From Tsuneonella rigui (GTDB lineage Bacteria > Pseudomonadota > Alphaproteobacteria > Sphingomonadales > Sphingomonadaceae): DNA of 64,000 nucleotides. Of the stretch, positions 30,214 to 41,232 are shown one piece after another. The stretch lies in contig NZ_RSEL01000005.1 in assembly GCF_003958625.1 (NCBI RefSeq), positions 1-64,000 on the forward strand. The letters run 5' to 3'. The stretch's first letter is position 1. Each line of letters starts with the position of its first letter. The notes under the pieces are model-generated. The model saw only the letters and a list, made by a program, of their open reading frames with translations. It did no database searches and was not told the DNA's origin. The position numbers and the translations under genes are program-made.

Positions 30214-30281
30214 CTCACTCTCCCCCGTCCGCGCCCACGTGCCAGCTTGACCGCCAGCGGCCGCACGGTCAATCAGGCGCG

Positions 30282-30533
30282 ATGCAAGAGGCTGCTCCCG
30301 AAATCGCGTCGCTGAGCTTCGAAGACGCACTGCGCTCGCTGGAGGATGTGGTTCGGCGGCTCGAAAGCGGCGAAGTCCCGCTCGACCAGTCGATCGAACT
30401 CTACGAGCGCGGCGAGGCCTTGCGCGCGCACTGCCAGGCACGGCTCGACGCGGCGCAGGCCCGGATCGAGAAGATCGTCGCGGGGCCCGATGGGCGCGCG
30501 AGCCACTCGGTGCCGTTCGACAGCGATGGCTGA
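30282..30533 (+). CDS. xseB: exodeoxyribonuclease VII small subunit
   Basis: The product has 83 residues, the usual size. It has the XseB pattern ASLSFEDALRSLEDVVRRLESGEVPLDQSIELYERGEALRAHCQARLDAA, a helical hairpin that binds the long XseA subunit. Exonuclease VII degrades single-stranded DNA. It overlaps ispA by eight bases, a common pairing in proteobacteria. Confidence 0.95.
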   Translation: MQEAAPEIASLSFEDALRSLEDVVRRLESGEVPLDQSIELYERGEALRAHCQARLDAAQARIEKIVAGPDGRASHSVPFDSDG

Positions 30534-31437
30534 CCCCGCGCCGGGTGCCGGCAACCTGCTCGGTGAGGCGCTCGCGCGCATTCAGCAAGAGGTCGATGTT
30601 GCGTTCGACGGCTTTCTGCCTGTCCCCGAAGACGCGCGCAAACCGCTGGTCGAGGCTATGCGCTACGCCACGATCGGCGGAGGCAAGCGGATTCGTCCGT
30701 TGCTCACCGCGGCGGTTGCCGGGCTGTACGCGGTCCAGCGCGATGCCGCCGTGCGTGCGGGCTGCGCGGTCGAGGCGATCCACGTCTATTCGCTGATCCA
30801 CGACGATCTGCCGTGCATGGACGACGACGACACGCGCCACGGCAAGCCGACACTGCACAAGGTCTATGACGAGGCAACCGCGGTGCTGGCCGGCGATTCG
30901 CTCCACGCGCTGGCGTTCGAGATCCTCTCGATGCCCGAGACCGCGGGCGACCCGTTCGTGCGGGCCGAACTGATCGCCACTCTCGCCGCCGCGAGCGGGT
31001 GGAACGGCATGGCCGGCGGACAGATGATGGACATCGTCGCCGACGGGCAGGGTTACGATCTGCCGACGATTACCCGCCTGCAACAGCTTAAGACCGGCGC
31101 GCTGCTCGGCGCCGCGGTGGAGATGGGCGCGATCCTCGGCCGGGTGCCGGACGAGGGCCGCACGCACCTGCGCAACTACGCGCGCGACATCGGCCTCGCC
31201 TTCCAGATCGCCGACGACCTGCTCGACGTCGAAGGCGACGAGGCCGCCGCCGGAAAGGCGCTGCGCAAGGACGAAGGCGCGGGCAAGGCGACCTTCGTCA
31301 GCCTGATGGGCGTCGACGCCGCCCGCATGCAGGCCCGCGCCCTGGTCGACCAGGCGATCGGCCATCTCGCGGCTCACGGCCAGGAAGCCGACCTGCTCCG
31401 CGCGCTGGCGCGCTACATCGTCGAAAGGGACCGGTGA
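30526..31437 (+). CDS. ispA: polyprenyl (farnesyl) diphosphate synthase
   Basis: The ATG at 30526 lies inside the end of xseB, giving 303 residues. The first Asp-rich motif is DDLPCMDDDDTRHGKPTLHK and the second is FQIADDLLDVEGD. GGGKRIRPLL binds the isopentenyl diphosphate. The chain-length residues before the first motif (VYSLIHDD) fit farnesyl diphosphate synthase. The usual downstream dxs is absent here; coaD follows immediately. Confidence 0.94.
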   Translation: MADPAPGAGNLLGEALARIQQEVDVAFDGFLPVPEDARKPLVEAMRYATIGGGKRIRPLLTAAVAGLYAVQRDAAVRAGCAVEAIHVYSLIHDDLPCMDDDDTRHGKPTLHKVYDEATAVLAGDSLHALAFEILSMPETAGDPFVRAELIATLAAASGWNGMAGGQMMDIVADGQGYDLPTITRLQQLKTGALLGAAVEMGAILGRVPDEGRTHLRNYARDIGLAFQIADDLLDVEGDEAAAGKALRKDEGAGKATFVSLMGVDAARMQARALVDQAIGHLAAHGQEADLLRALARYIVERDR

Positions 31438-31947
31438 ATGACTGAACGCATCGGCATCTACCCGGGCACCTTCGACCCGATCACGCTCGGCCACATGGAC
31501 ATCATCGAGCGCGGGGCGAAGCTGGTCGACCGATTGATTATCGGGGTCACCACCAACATCGCCAAATCGCCAATGTTCTCCGATGAGGAGCGCATTGAGA
31601 TCGTTCGACGTGAGGTCGATGCGCTCGACCGCGACATTAAGGTCGTCGGGTTCAACTCGCTGCTGATGGACTTCGCCGAAGCGCAGAACGCGTCGGTGAT
31701 CATCCGTGGCATCCGCGGCGTGACCGACTTCGAATACGAATACCAGCTCACCGGCATGAACCGGCAACTCAACGACCGGATCGAGACGATATTCCTGATG
31801 GCCGACGTGGCGCTGCAGCCGATCGCCAGCCGGCTGGTGAAGGAGATCGCGCTTTACGGCGGCGACATCTCGAAGTTCGTCACCCCGGCGATCCGCGCCG
31901 ACGTCATAGCCAAAGTCGATGGGCTGGGCCGCAAGGGCTCACGCTAA
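31438..31947 (+). CDS. coaD: phosphopantetheine adenylyltransferase
   Basis: The ATG directly follows the ispA stop. The product has 169 residues. The nucleotidyltransferase motif is GTFDPITLGHMDIIERG (TxxH variant HMD with GxHxxH-like fold), and the C-terminal part has DVALQPIASRLVKEIALYGGDISKFV. It converts 4'-phosphopantetheine and ATP to dephospho-CoA. Confidence 0.96.
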   Translation: MTERIGIYPGTFDPITLGHMDIIERGAKLVDRLIIGVTTNIAKSPMFSDEERIEIVRREVDALDRDIKVVGFNSLLMDFAEAQNASVIIRGIRGVTDFEYEYQLTGMNRQLNDRIETIFLMADVALQPIASRLVKEIALYGGDISKFVTPAIRADVIAKVDGLGRKGSR

Positions 31948-32019
31948 CCATTCATTGAACCGACAGTCCGCGCCCGCTAAGGCGCGCGGCTGACGGAATA
32001 CTCACAAGACTGGATTTCC

Positions 32020-32748
32020 ATGTTGAACCGCCTGCTCGTCGCCGGGGCGCTTTGTGCGCTGGCGTTTGCTTCCGCCTCCGCGATTGCCCAGGACGATACC
32101 GCCGCGCCTGCTCCGGCCGCGACCGAAGCCGCGCCGGCGCCCGCCGCCGCCACCGACGATATCGAGGCGAAGCGCACGTTCGGGCCGGTCGATTTCGACA
32201 TCACCCACGATCCGGAAAACATACTCCTGCTCGACCTGTCGAATGGCCGGCGGGTGGCGATCCGCCTGATGCCGAGCTGGGCACCGCTTCACGTGGAGCG
32301 GATCAAGACGCTGACCCGCGAAGGCTTCTACAACGGAGTGAAGTTCCACCGCGTGATCGAGGGCTTCATGGCGCAGACCGGCGACCCGACCGGGACCGGC
32401 CGCGGCGGTTCTTCGCTTCCCGACCTCAAGGCCGAGTTCAACCCGATGCCGCACCTGCGCGGCACGGTGTCGATGGCCCACGCGGCGAGCGACGATTCGG
32501 CGAACAGCCAGTTCTTCATCACCTTCTACCCGCGCTTCAGCCTCGACCGGAAGTACACCAACTTCGGGCGGGTGATCGCCGGCATGGATGCGGTCGACGC
32601 GATCCAGCGCGGCGAGCCGCCGGCCAATCCGACCGTGGTGCTGCAAGCGTCGATCGCCGCCGACGGCAAGCCGCAGATGATGGCGCCGGTGCCGGTGCCG
32701 GATGCGACCATCACCGCCGACATGCTGAACGCTCCCCAATCCAACTAG
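32020..32748 (+). CDS. secreted cyclophilin-type peptidylprolyl isomerase
   Basis: The product has 242 residues. A signal peptide (about 1-24) is followed by an Ala/Pro-rich linker, then a cyclophilin domain (about 60-215). The catalytic set appears in KFHRVIEGFMAQTGDPTGTG, with Arg and Phe/Met at the substrate pocket, and in GTVSMAHAASDDSANSQFFITF. It catalyses proline isomerisation in the periplasm, and probably helps folding of envelope proteins. It follows coaD after 72 bases and precedes queA. Confidence 0.93.
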   Translation: MLNRLLVAGALCALAFASASAIAQDDTAAPAPAATEAAPAPAAATDDIEAKRTFGPVDFDITHDPENILLLDLSNGRRVAIRLMPSWAPLHVERIKTLTREGFYNGVKFHRVIEGFMAQTGDPTGTGRGGSSLPDLKAEFNPMPHLRGTVSMAHAASDDSANSQFFITFYPRFSLDRKYTNFGRVIAGMDAVDAIQRGEPPANPTVVLQASIAADGKPQMMAPVPVPDATITADMLNAPQSN

Positions 32749-32789
32749 GATAGTCGAACTGACCGCGCACTTCGGCTAGCGCGCGTGCC

Positions 32790-33818
32790 ATGCGCGTTGA
32801 CCTGTTCGATTTCGAGCTCCCGCCCGAGCTGATCGCCCTGCGCCCGGCCAGCCCGCGCGATGCCGCGCGGATGCTGGTGGTGGCGGGTGAGGAGCCTTTT
32901 GCCGACCGAACGGTCCGCGACTTGCCGTCACTGCTGCGCGCGGGCGACGTGCTGGTGTTCAACGATACGCGGGTGATTCCGGCGCAGCTCGAAGGGATGC
33001 GGGGCGAGGCGCGGGTCGGCGCGACGCTTCATAAGCGGATCGATCTTCGGCGATGGCAGGCGTTCGTGCGCAACGCGAAGCGGCTGCGCGAAGGCGACAC
33101 GATTGCGTTCGGTTCAGACGTTGAAGCGGTGGCCGAAGTGCGCCACCCGGACGGCTCTTGGACCCTGGCGTTCACGGGCGACGAGCCGGTGGAGGTCCTG
33201 CTCGAGCGCGCGGGCCGGATGCCGCTGCCGCCCTACATCGCCGGCAAGCGCCCGACCGACGAACGCGACAGGAGCGATTACCAGACGATGTTCGCCGCGC
33301 GCGATGGGGCCGTGGCGGCGCCGACGGCTGCTCTGCACTTCACGCCGGAGTTGATCGCCGCGCTCGACGATGCCGGGATCGGCCGCGAGACGCTGACGCT
33401 CCACGTCGGCGCGGGCACCTTTCTGCCGGTGAAGGCAGATGATACCGACGACCATGCGATGCACGCCGAGTGGGGCCGGATCGATGCCGCCACCGCCGAC
33501 CGCCTCAATGCGGCCAGAGCGAACGGGGGCAGGGTGATCGCGGTCGGTACGACCTCGCTCCGCCTGCTCGAAAGTGCTGCCGGCGAAGATGGCGTCATCC
33601 GTCCATTCCAGGGAGACACCTCGATCTTCATCACCCCCGGGTACCGCTTCAAAGCGATCGACGGGCTGATGACCAACTTCCACCTGCCGAAGTCGACGCT
33701 GTTCATGCTGGTATCGGCGCTGATGGGGCGCGAGCGGATGCAAGCGGCCTATGCCCATGCCATCGCGCAGGGCTATCGCTTCTATAGCTACGGCGATTCG
33801 TCGCTGCTGCTGCCCTAG
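32790..33818 (+). CDS. queA: tRNA preQ1(34) S-adenosylmethionine ribosyltransferase-isomerase
   Basis: The product has 342 residues with the QueA pattern: [28 protein letters not shown] at the start, [54 protein letters not shown] and [19 protein letters not shown]. It makes epoxyqueuosine in tRNA. The partner gene tgt is 5.5 kb downstream, on the same strand but with unrelated genes between. Its stop abuts that of the convergent cupin gene. Confidence 0.96.
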   Translation: MRVDLFDFELPPELIALRPASPRDAARMLVVAGEEPFADRTVRDLPSLLRAGDVLVFNDTRVIPAQLEGMRGEARVGATLHKRIDLRRWQAFVRNAKRLREGDTIAFGSDVEAVAEVRHPDGSWTLAFTGDEPVEVLLERAGRMPLPPYIAGKRPTDERDRSDYQTMFAARDGAVAAPTAALHFTPELIAALDDAGIGRETLTLHVGAGTFLPVKADDTDDHAMHAEWGRIDAATADRLNAARANGGRVIAVGTTSLRLLESAAGEDGVIRPFQGDTSIFITPGYRFKAIDGLMTNFHLPKSTLFMLVSALMGRERMQAAYAHAIAQGYRFYSYGDSSLLLP

Positions 33819-34214
33819 TTACTCGGTCGTCTTGCCATCGAAGTGCTCGTGCGCGGCATGGGCATCGTCGGCGGTCTTGTGGACCGTGCCGTCGATATGC
33901 TCGGGCGGTCCGTAGATCGTGTACATCTTGAGCGGCTCGCTCCCCGTGCAGCGAACGTTGTGGCGCGCTCCCTGCGGCACGATCACGGCATCGTCGGCTT
34001 TTACGCGGTAGGTGTTGTCGTCCACTATCACCTCGCCTTCGCCAGCCTCGAAGCGGAAGAACTGATCGCGGTCGTCGTGCACCTCCGCACCGATTTCACC
34101 GCCCGGCGGAATGCTCATCAGGACAAGCTGGAGGTTGTGTCCGGTGTAGAGCACGCGGCGAAAGTCCGTGTTCTCCTCGGTCGCCGCCTCGATGTCACCG
34201 TGATAGCCCTTCAT
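33819..34214 (-). CDS. small cupin-domain protein
   Basis: The product has 131 residues, a single cupin barrel. The first cupin motif is GAEVHDDRDQFFRFEAGEGEVIVDD (His-x5-8-Glu with metal ligands) and the second is VPQGARHNVRCTG. No substrate is predicted; related small cupins include isomerases and dioxygenases. It is transcribed after the TetR regulator gene, 25 bases away on the same strand. Confidence 0.85.
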   Translation of the reverse strand: MKGYHGDIEAATEENTDFRRVLYTGHNLQLVLMSIPPGGEIGAEVHDDRDQFFRFEAGEGEVIVDDNTYRVKADDAVIVPQGARHNVRCTGSEPLKMYTIYGPPEHIDGTVHKTADDAHAAHEHFDGKTTE

Positions 34215-34239
34215 TCGATACTCCTGTCGTTCATAAGAC

Positions 34240-34821
34240 TTACGAAGCTGCCTGCGCGCCGTTCCCCAGCTCCAGAAACGAGCCGGAGCAGATCAGCCGA
34301 TCGATAAGCGCATCGTCCGCCGGAATCCGCTTGTCGAGCATGAGCATCGCAATGCCGTGGCCGAGCGACCAGGCCTGCAGCGCGAGGCGCTGCGCCTCGG
34401 GCCCGTCCGATCCGGTTAACTCGACAGTGGCATCGTGCAGCAATTCCGACGCAGGATCGGACTTGTCCGGTACCGGCTCGCCGTGCGCGAACACCAGTCG
34501 AAACAGGGCAGGGTGGGCGAGCGCGAAGCGGACGTAGGCACGGCCGGTCTCGACGAAGCCCGCCGCGCCTCCGCCCGCCCCGTCGTAACCCTTCCGCTGC
34601 GCCGCACCCAGCATCTCCAGGCCCTCGCGCGCCAGGGCGGCGAGCAGCGCGTCCTTATTGGGAAAGTGGCGATAGACTGCGGTGGGCGAGACCCCGACCG
34701 TGCGCGCCAGTTCGCGCAAGGACAGGTCTAGCCCGCTGAACCCTTCCAGCGCGGTCATGCCCGCCGCAATCAGCGCATCGCGCAGCGAGCCGTGATGATA
34801 GGTCGATTCCGATGTTGACAC
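34240..34821 (-). CDS. TetR/AcrR-family transcriptional regulator
   Basis: The only suitable start is GTG 34821 (VSTSESTYHHGSLRDALI). The product has 193 residues. The N-terminal helix-turn-helix spans about 12-58 (LSLRELARTVGVSPTAVYRHFPNKDALLAAL); the C-terminal ligand domain resembles the WHG group. It diverges from the carotenoid oxygenase gene, and two tandem 17-base repeats in the intergenic space, one covering its start codon, suggest autoregulation and control of the oxygenase. Confidence 0.9.
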   Translation of the reverse strand: MSTSESTYHHGSLRDALIAAGMTALEGFSGLDLSLRELARTVGVSPTAVYRHFPNKDALLAALAREGLEMLGAAQRKGYDGAGGGAAGFVETGRAYVRFALAHPALFRLVFAHGEPVPDKSDPASELLHDATVELTGSDGPEAQRLALQAWSLGHGIAMLMLDKRIPADDALIDRLICSGSFLELGNGAQAAS

Positions 34822-34856
34822 TGTTTACATAGCCGCTAAGTTGACGCTGTTCACAT
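34813..34856. promoter_or_regulatory. tandem operator repeats between tetR and carotenoid oxygenase
   Basis: GTTGACACTGTTTACAT (34814-34830) and GTTGACGCTGTTCACAT (34840-34856) match at 15 of 17 positions with a 26-base period. With one base more each forms an imperfect palindrome (TGT-AC-GT-ACA type), as TetR sites do. The first copy covers the regulator's GTG start. Confidence 0.6.
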
Positions 34857-34878
34857 TGGCTAGGCCGAGGAGTCCACA

Positions 34879-36303
34879 ATGGCAAGCGTGCTGGAGAAAA
34901 CCATTCGCGGAGCAGTCACCGCCGGGGTCACCGGACTGGCCGGACTCAATCGCAAGCGGCTGAGCGGTGACAACGCCTTCATGACGGGCATCCACACCCC
35001 GATGGATGGGGAGAAGTCGCTCACCGATCTCCAGGTCACCGGCACGATTCCCGCGGAGCTCGACGGCCGCTACGTCCGCATCGGCCCGAACCCACAGTAC
35101 GCGGAGGCCAAAGGCCACCACTGGTTCACCGGCGACGGGATGGTCCACGGCATCAAGCTGAAGGACGGCCGCGCCGAATGGTACCGCAACCGCTACATCC
35201 GCTCGAACACGCTGGAAGCGGCGAGCGGCATGGCCGCCGCGCCGGGCCCGCGCCGCGGAATGGGCGATACGGTCAACACCAATGTGATCCAGGTCGCCGG
35301 CAAAACGCTCGCGCTGGTCGAGGCGGGCTCGTACCCGGCCGAACTGTCGGACGAGCTCGAGACGACCACCTACAGCGATTTCGGCGGCGGCCTCGCCGGT
35401 TCGTTCACCGCGCACCCGCACGAGGACCCGGCGACCGGTGAGTTCCATGCGATCTGCTATGATGCCGGCAACCCGAGCCAGATCACCCACGTCGCGCTCG
35501 ATCGCGCGGGCCGGGTGCTGCGCGAGCTGCCGATCGCGGTGCAGAACGGCCCCTCGATCCACGACTGCGCGCTGACCAAGAACTACGTGGTGATCTTCGA
35601 CTTGCCGGTGACGTTCTCGATGAAGGCGCTGATCGGCGGGCACAAGTTCCCCTACCGCTGGAACCGGGAGCACCGCGCCCGCGTGGGCCTGCTGCGCCGC
35701 GACGGCGATGCGAGCGACCTGACCTGGCACGATGTCGAGCCCGCATATGTGTTCCACGTCTCCAACAGCTATGAGGACGACGAGGGCCGCTTGGTGATCG
35801 ATGCCTGCGCCTATGACACTATGTTCGACGGCGATGTGGGTGGCCCGGTCGGGCGCAGCCTCGGCCTGGAGCGCTGGACCATCGATCCCGCCGGCGGCCC
35901 GGTCGAACGGAGCACGATCGACGCGCAGCCGCAGGAATTCCTCCGCCCCGACGAGCGCTTCTTCGCGCGGCCCTACCGCTATGCCTGGGCCATGGGCCTG
36001 CCGAACGAGGAAAGCGCGGAATTTCTCGGTGAGGCGCCGCTGATCCGTCACGATCTCCTGACTGGCGACAAGGTCACACGCGACTTCGGCGTTCATGCAG
36101 TGCTCGGCGAATTCGTGTTCGTCCCGCGTAGCGCCAATGCACCCGAAGGCGACGGCTGGGTGATGGGCTATGTCATCGACCGCGCGAACGGCACCACGGA
36201 TCTCGCCATCCTCGACGCCGCCACGCTGGCCGACGTCGCGCGCGTGCACGTGCCGCACGTCATCCCGCCGGGCTTTCACGGAAACTGGCTGCCGTCTGTT
36301 TGA
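34879..36303 (+). CDS. carotenoid cleavage dioxygenase-family protein
   Basis: The ATG at 34879 follows GAGGAG. The product has 474 residues, a full RPE65/CCD seven-bladed propeller. Four Fe(II)-ligating His candidates are seen in [27 protein letters not shown], the central segment and the final [12 protein letters not shown]. The N-terminal [28 protein letters not shown] is diagnostic. Such enzymes cleave carotenoids, apocarotenoids or stilbene-like lignin products; substrate is unknown. It is likely controlled by the divergent TetR regulator. Confidence 0.92.
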   Translation: MASVLEKTIRGAVTAGVTGLAGLNRKRLSGDNAFMTGIHTPMDGEKSLTDLQVTGTIPAELDGRYVRIGPNPQYAEAKGHHWFTGDGMVHGIKLKDGRAEWYRNRYIRSNTLEAASGMAAAPGPRRGMGDTVNTNVIQVAGKTLALVEAGSYPAELSDELETTTYSDFGGGLAGSFTAHPHEDPATGEFHAICYDAGNPSQITHVALDRAGRVLRELPIAVQNGPSIHDCALTKNYVVIFDLPVTFSMKALIGGHKFPYRWNREHRARVGLLRRDGDASDLTWHDVEPAYVFHVSNSYEDDEGRLVIDACAYDTMFDGDVGGPVGRSLGLERWTIDPAGGPVERSTIDAQPQEFLRPDERFFARPYRYAWAMGLPNEESAEFLGEAPLIRHDLLTGDKVTRDFGVHAVLGEFVFVPRSANAPEGDGWVMGYVIDRANGTTDLAILDAATLADVARVHVPHVIPPGFHGNWLPSV

Positions 36304-36351
36304 GCTGGGCGGTTTGACGCAAGGCCTTCGCCACCCCACAAACGGTGGCGA

Positions 36352-37289
<938 letters not shown>

Positions 37290-37293
<4 letters not shown>

Positions 37294-38054
37294 TCAACTG
37301 GCGCTCGACGTACGCGATCTATCGCAACGAGCTGATGCGCTTCATGCGCACCGTGTTCGGCTCGCTGGTGTCGCCGGTGCTCACCACCAGCCTCTATTTC
37401 ATCGTCTTCGGCGCCGCGATCGGCGGGCGGATGAACGCGGTCGGCGGGGTCGACTACGGTGCGTTCATCGTGCCTGGCCTGTTGATGCTGACCCTGCTCA
37501 GCGAGAGTACCAGCAACGCCAGCTTCGGGATCTACATGCCGCGCTTCACCGGCGCGATCTACGAGCTGCTATCGGCGCCAGTCGGAGTGGCCGAGACCCT
37601 GCTCGGCTTCGTCGGTGCGGCGGCGACCAAAAGCCTGATCCTCGCTGCGGTGATCCTCGCGACGGCCAAGATTTTCGTCGACTACGAGATCGCGCACCCG
37701 CTCTACGCGCTCCTGTTCATCATCCTCGTGTCGGCGAGCTTCTCGCTGCTCGGCTTCATCCTCGGCGTGTGGGCCGAAGGGTTCGAGAAGCTGCAGCTTG
37801 TCCCGATGCTGATTCTGACCCCGCTGACTTTCCTCGGCGGCACGTTCTACTCGATCGACATGCTCGCCGAGCCGTGGCGCACGGTCGCGCTGGCCAATCC
37901 GATCGTCTACCTCGTCAATGGCCTGCGCTGGACCTTCTACGGCCAGGCCGACGTCAGCATCGGCGTGTCGCTCAGCCTGACGCTGGTGTTCCTGGTGATC
38001 GACATCGCGGTGATCGCGTGGATCTTCCGCACAGGCTGGCGGCTCAGGAGCTGA
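37290..38054 (+). CDS. ABC-2 type transporter permease
   Basis: The product has 254 residues with six membrane segments and the ABC-2 family motif LTPLTFLGGTFYSIDMLAEPWRTVALANPIVYLVNGLRW. It pairs with the ATPase just upstream to export an unknown substrate. Its 3' end overlaps the small convergent gene by 11 bases. Confidence 0.93.
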
Positions 38055-38214
38055 AGTCGGCGCGCTCGAGCCGGGTATCCTTGTAGGCGACGAACCGGCG
38101 GGTCATCCGCTCGAAAAAGCCCGCGCCGATGCGGTGGGCAAACCGTTGGGCCTGCTCCAGATCGGTATACCATTTGCCGGTGCGGGTAGGGGTGACGAAG
38201 CGATATTTGGTCAT
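38044..38214 (-). CDS. small protein of unknown function
   Basis: The ATG at 38214 gives 56 residues (MTKYRFVTPTRTGKWYTDLE onwards); the longer frame starting at 38283 lacks a plausible N-terminus. The basic, aromatic-rich sequence (TGKWYTDLEQAQRFAHRIGAG; RRFVAYKDTRLER) reads as a real small cytoplasmic protein. No family is recognised. Confidence 0.55.
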   Translation of the reverse strand: MTKYRFVTPTRTGKWYTDLEQAQRFAHRIGAGFFERMTRRFVAYKDTRLERADFSS

Positions 38215-38324
38215 CTCGTCCGAACAATGACTATCCCACCCGCGCGTTCCTTTGTTGCTCGAAGTTAAAACATCTAACGCCAAGCGGGGTGGCGGCGGCC
38301 CGCCTGATTCGCTAGGCAGCGGCC

Positions 38325-39266
38325 ATGCATCGCGTCCTGCCTTGCCTCTTGGGTCTAGTTCTCGCGGCGCCGGCGGCGGCGGAGATTCCCCAGCCGGTAC
38401 GGGCGATGATTGACGCCGCGATCGCCACCGGAGACCGCGGCAAGGTCGATGCGGTGATCGAGGCCGCCAAGGCGACCAACCCGGGCGACGAGGGGGAAAT
38501 CGATGCCCTGCGCAGCGGGTTCCTGGCGGCGCAGAACGAACCAGCCAAGCTCCGCGCCGAACGGCAGCGCGCAGCCCGACAAGGTGCCGGGCTGCTCAAA
38601 CTGTGGAGCGGCAAGGGCGAGCTGAGTGGCTTTCGCGCAACCGGCAATTCGGACAGCGAGGGGCTGACCGGGGCGCTGACGCTGACCCGTAAGGGCGCCG
38701 ACTGGACGCACAAGCTCGCGGTGCGCGCCGACTTCCAGCGATCGCATGGCCAGGCCGCGCGCGACCAGCTCGTCGCGTCCTACGAGCCCCGCTACCAGAT
38801 CAGGGACGACCTGTTCGCTTACGGCTTGGCCCAGTACGAGCGCGACCGGTTCCAGGGCTTCGCGGCGCGCTACTCACTGTCGGGCGGGCTGGGGTACCAC
38901 GTGTTCGACGGACCGCGGCTGGACATGTCGATCAAGGCGGGTCCCGCGTTCCGCTACACCGCCTACACCGATGGCGAACGGGACCGGCGGCTGGCCGGAC
39001 TGGTCGGCCTCGATTTCGATTGGAAGATGACCGACGCGCTCAAGCTGACGCAGACCGCGAACGCGGTGACCGAGACCGGCGGGGCCGCTGTCGCGATCAT
39101 CGATTCGCGCAATACGACGCTCAACCTCGTGACCGGGCTGGAGGCGAAGGTCACCGATCGCCTGAGCACGCGCGTGTCGTACGCGGTCGATTACGACAGC
39201 AACCCCGCCACGGGCCGGGCGACCACCGATACGATGACCCGCTTCGGGCTCGTCTACGGTTTCTGA
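38325..39266 (+). CDS. DUF481-family outer-membrane beta-barrel protein
   Basis: The product has 313 residues. A signal peptide (about 1-18) is followed by a helical region (19-90) and a C-terminal DUF481 domain with alternating hydrophobic strands ending in TDTMTRFGLVYGF, whose terminal Phe is typical of outer-membrane barrels. The glycine/aromatic pattern RATGNSDSEGLTGALTLTRKGADWTHKLAVRADFQRS is characteristic. Location in the outer membrane is inferred. Confidence 0.85.
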   Translation: MHRVLPCLLGLVLAAPAAAEIPQPVRAMIDAAIATGDRGKVDAVIEAAKATNPGDEGEIDALRSGFLAAQNEPAKLRAERQRAARQGAGLLKLWSGKGELSGFRATGNSDSEGLTGALTLTRKGADWTHKLAVRADFQRSHGQAARDQLVASYEPRYQIRDDLFAYGLAQYERDRFQGFAARYSLSGGLGYHVFDGPRLDMSIKAGPAFRYTAYTDGERDRRLAGLVGLDFDWKMTDALKLTQTANAVTETGGAAVAIIDSRNTTLNLVTGLEAKVTDRLSTRVSYAVDYDSNPATGRATTDTMTRFGLVYGF

Positions 39267-39275
39267 TCGCGCCCC

Positions 39276-40397
39276 GTGACCCGTTTCCAGTTCTCGATCC
39301 ACGCGACCGACGGCAAGGCGCGTACCGGCACGATCCAGATGCGGCGCGGCGAGATTAGCACGCCCGCGTTCATGCCGGTCGGCACCGCGGCGACGGTCAA
39401 GGCGATGAAGCCCGAAAGCGTGCGTGCGACGGGCGCCGACATCCTGCTGGGCAACACCTACCACCTGATGCTCCGCCCTGGCGCGGAGCGGGTCGCGCGG
39501 CTGGGCGGGTTGCACAAGTTCATGAACTGGCCGCGGCCGATCCTGACGGACAGCGGCGGGTATCAGGTGATGAGCCTCGCTTCGCTGAGGAAACTCAACG
39601 AGGAAGGCGTGTCGTTCTCCAGCCACATCGACGGGTCGAAGCATCTGCTGACGCCCGAACGCTCGATGGAGATCCAGCGCCTGCTTGGCAGCGACATCGT
39701 CATGGCGTTCGACGAATGCCCGCGTACCGACCGCCCCTTCGCCGAGATCGAGGCGAGCATGGAGCTGTCGATGCGCTGGGCGCAGCGCAGCCGCGATGCG
39801 TTCGACGCGGGCGGCGAGCACGCCGAGGCGTCCGCGCTGTTCGGCATCCAGCAGGGCGCGCTCGACGAAGGCCTGCGCGCCCGCTCCGCCGCGGCGCTGC
39901 AGGAGATCGGCTTCGACGGCTATGCGATCGGCGGCCTCGCCGTGGGGGAAGGGCAGCAGGCGATGTTCGCCACCCTCGACGTCGCCCCTGGCCAGTTGCC
40001 CGCGGACCGCCCGCGCTATCTGATGGGAGTCGGCAAGCCCGACGACCTCGTCGGCGCGGTGCTGCGGGGAGTCGATATGTTCGATTGCGTGCTGGCGACC
40101 CGCTCGGGCCGTAACGGCCAGGCCTTCACCTGGGCCGGCCCGGTCAACCTGCGCAACGCGCGCCATGCCGAGGATCCCGAGCCGCTCGACCCGCGTTGTG
40201 GGTGCGAGGTCTGCGGCACCTACAGTCGGGCCTACCTTCATCACCTGACCAAAGCTGGCGAGATGCTCGGCGCGATGCTGCTGACCGAGCACAACCTGTC
40301 GTTCTACCAGCAACTGATGCAGGCGATGCGCGATGCGATCGGGGAGGGGCGGCTGGAGATGTTCGCGAGCGATTTCCGCCGCGATTATTGCCGCTAG
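39276..40397 (+). CDS. tgt: tRNA-guanine transglycosylase
   Basis: The start is GTG 39276, just after the DUF481 stop. The product has 373 residues, the bacterial TGT length. The TIM barrel has [25 protein letters not shown] with the catalytic Asp, [10 protein letters not shown], and [36 protein letters not shown]. The Zn site is [17 protein letters not shown]. It inserts preQ1 at tRNA position 34; queA acts next. Confidence 0.96.
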   Translation: MTRFQFSIHATDGKARTGTIQMRRGEISTPAFMPVGTAATVKAMKPESVRATGADILLGNTYHLMLRPGAERVARLGGLHKFMNWPRPILTDSGGYQVMSLASLRKLNEEGVSFSSHIDGSKHLLTPERSMEIQRLLGSDIVMAFDECPRTDRPFAEIEASMELSMRWAQRSRDAFDAGGEHAEASALFGIQQGALDEGLRARSAAALQEIGFDGYAIGGLAVGEGQQAMFATLDVAPGQLPADRPRYLMGVGKPDDLVGAVLRGVDMFDCVLATRSGRNGQAFTWAGPVNLRNARHAEDPEPLDPRCGCEVCGTYSRAYLHHLTKAGEMLGAMLLTEHNLSFYQQLMQAMRDAIGEGRLEMFASDFRRDYCR

Positions 40398-41155
40398 CCG
40401 GCTGTCAGCCGGAGGGCATTCGCGGGCAGGCCGAAGGTCCGGCGGAAGGTCCGACTGAGATGCGCCGAATCGGCGAAGCCCGCCTCGTGCGCCGCCTCGG
40501 TAAGCGAGGCGCCGCTGGCGTAGAGCGAGACCGCGCGCTCGATGCGCAGCCACAGGACGAACGTCTTGAATGGCAACCCCGTGGCGGCGACGAAAACGTG
40601 CCGCGCCCGATCACGCGACAGGCACGCTTGGCTCGCCGCCGCGGCAAGCGACAGCGGCCCTTCGATGCCCTTGCGGGCATAGTCGATCATCGCCGCAGCC
40701 CGCGGGTCAGGGAGCGAGGCCGGGTCCGGCGAGGGCAGACGATCGAGCAGGGCCCGACCGATACGTTCCAGGTCGCTGGCCGGTGAGTCGTTCGTCCAGC
40801 ATAGTTGCAATGCCGCACGCGTGTCGCCGAACACCGCGCCGTTCGGCGAGATGACCGCTGCCCCGCCGAGCTGCCGCGTCAGAGCCCGGCCAGCAGGGCT
40901 TTCGGGCTCGATAAACAGGAACGCGGCGGTTCCCCTGCCGTGGAACGTGTGGGGCGCATCGGCTGCGACAAGCGCGATCGGGCCGAGCAATGTACGATCC
41001 CCGGCCGCGATCTCGAACGCGCCGTTGAGCGAGAAAGTGACCTGGATGGCATGATGCGCGTGCGGCGCGACATCGGCCGGCGAGCCGCCCCCTTCGACCA
41101 GCCACAGCGCGGCGCCTTGCCACACCGCGATCCTGCCCCTGCCGACTACCGCCAT
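40394..41155 (-). CDS. AraC-family transcriptional regulator
   Basis: The product has 253 residues. The N-terminal cupin-like sensing domain (about 25-140) has [20 protein letters not shown]. The C-terminal AraC domain has two helix-turn-helix units (about 160-250): [36 protein letters not shown] and [32 protein letters not shown]. The metallothionein-like gene starts 78 bases away in the opposite direction, so it could be a target. The stop shares CTAG with the tgt stop. Confidence 0.9.
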   Translation of the reverse strand: MAVVGRGRIAVWQGAALWLVEGGGSPADVAPHAHHAIQVTFSLNGAFEIAAGDRTLLGPIALVAADAPHTFHGRGTAAFLFIEPESPAGRALTRQLGGAAVISPNGAVFGDTRAALQLCWTNDSPASDLERIGRALLDRLPSPDPASLPDPRAAAMIDYARKGIEGPLSLAAAASQACLSRDRARHVFVAATGLPFKTFVLWLRIERAVSLYASGASLTEAAHEAGFADSAHLSRTFRRTFGLPANALRLTAG

Positions 41156-41232
41156 GATTTAGCCGCTGCGTTCAATCTTCGATCGAGCACGCGCCGTATC
41201 GCAATGGCCGTCGAAAACGAAGGAGACGTTCG

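Noticed and set aside
30214-31767. N-terminal extension of the membrane protein at 29557-30213
   Set aside because: It covers xseB, ispA and part of coaD in antisense and has no signal of its own; the ATG at 30213 has a good ribosome-binding site.
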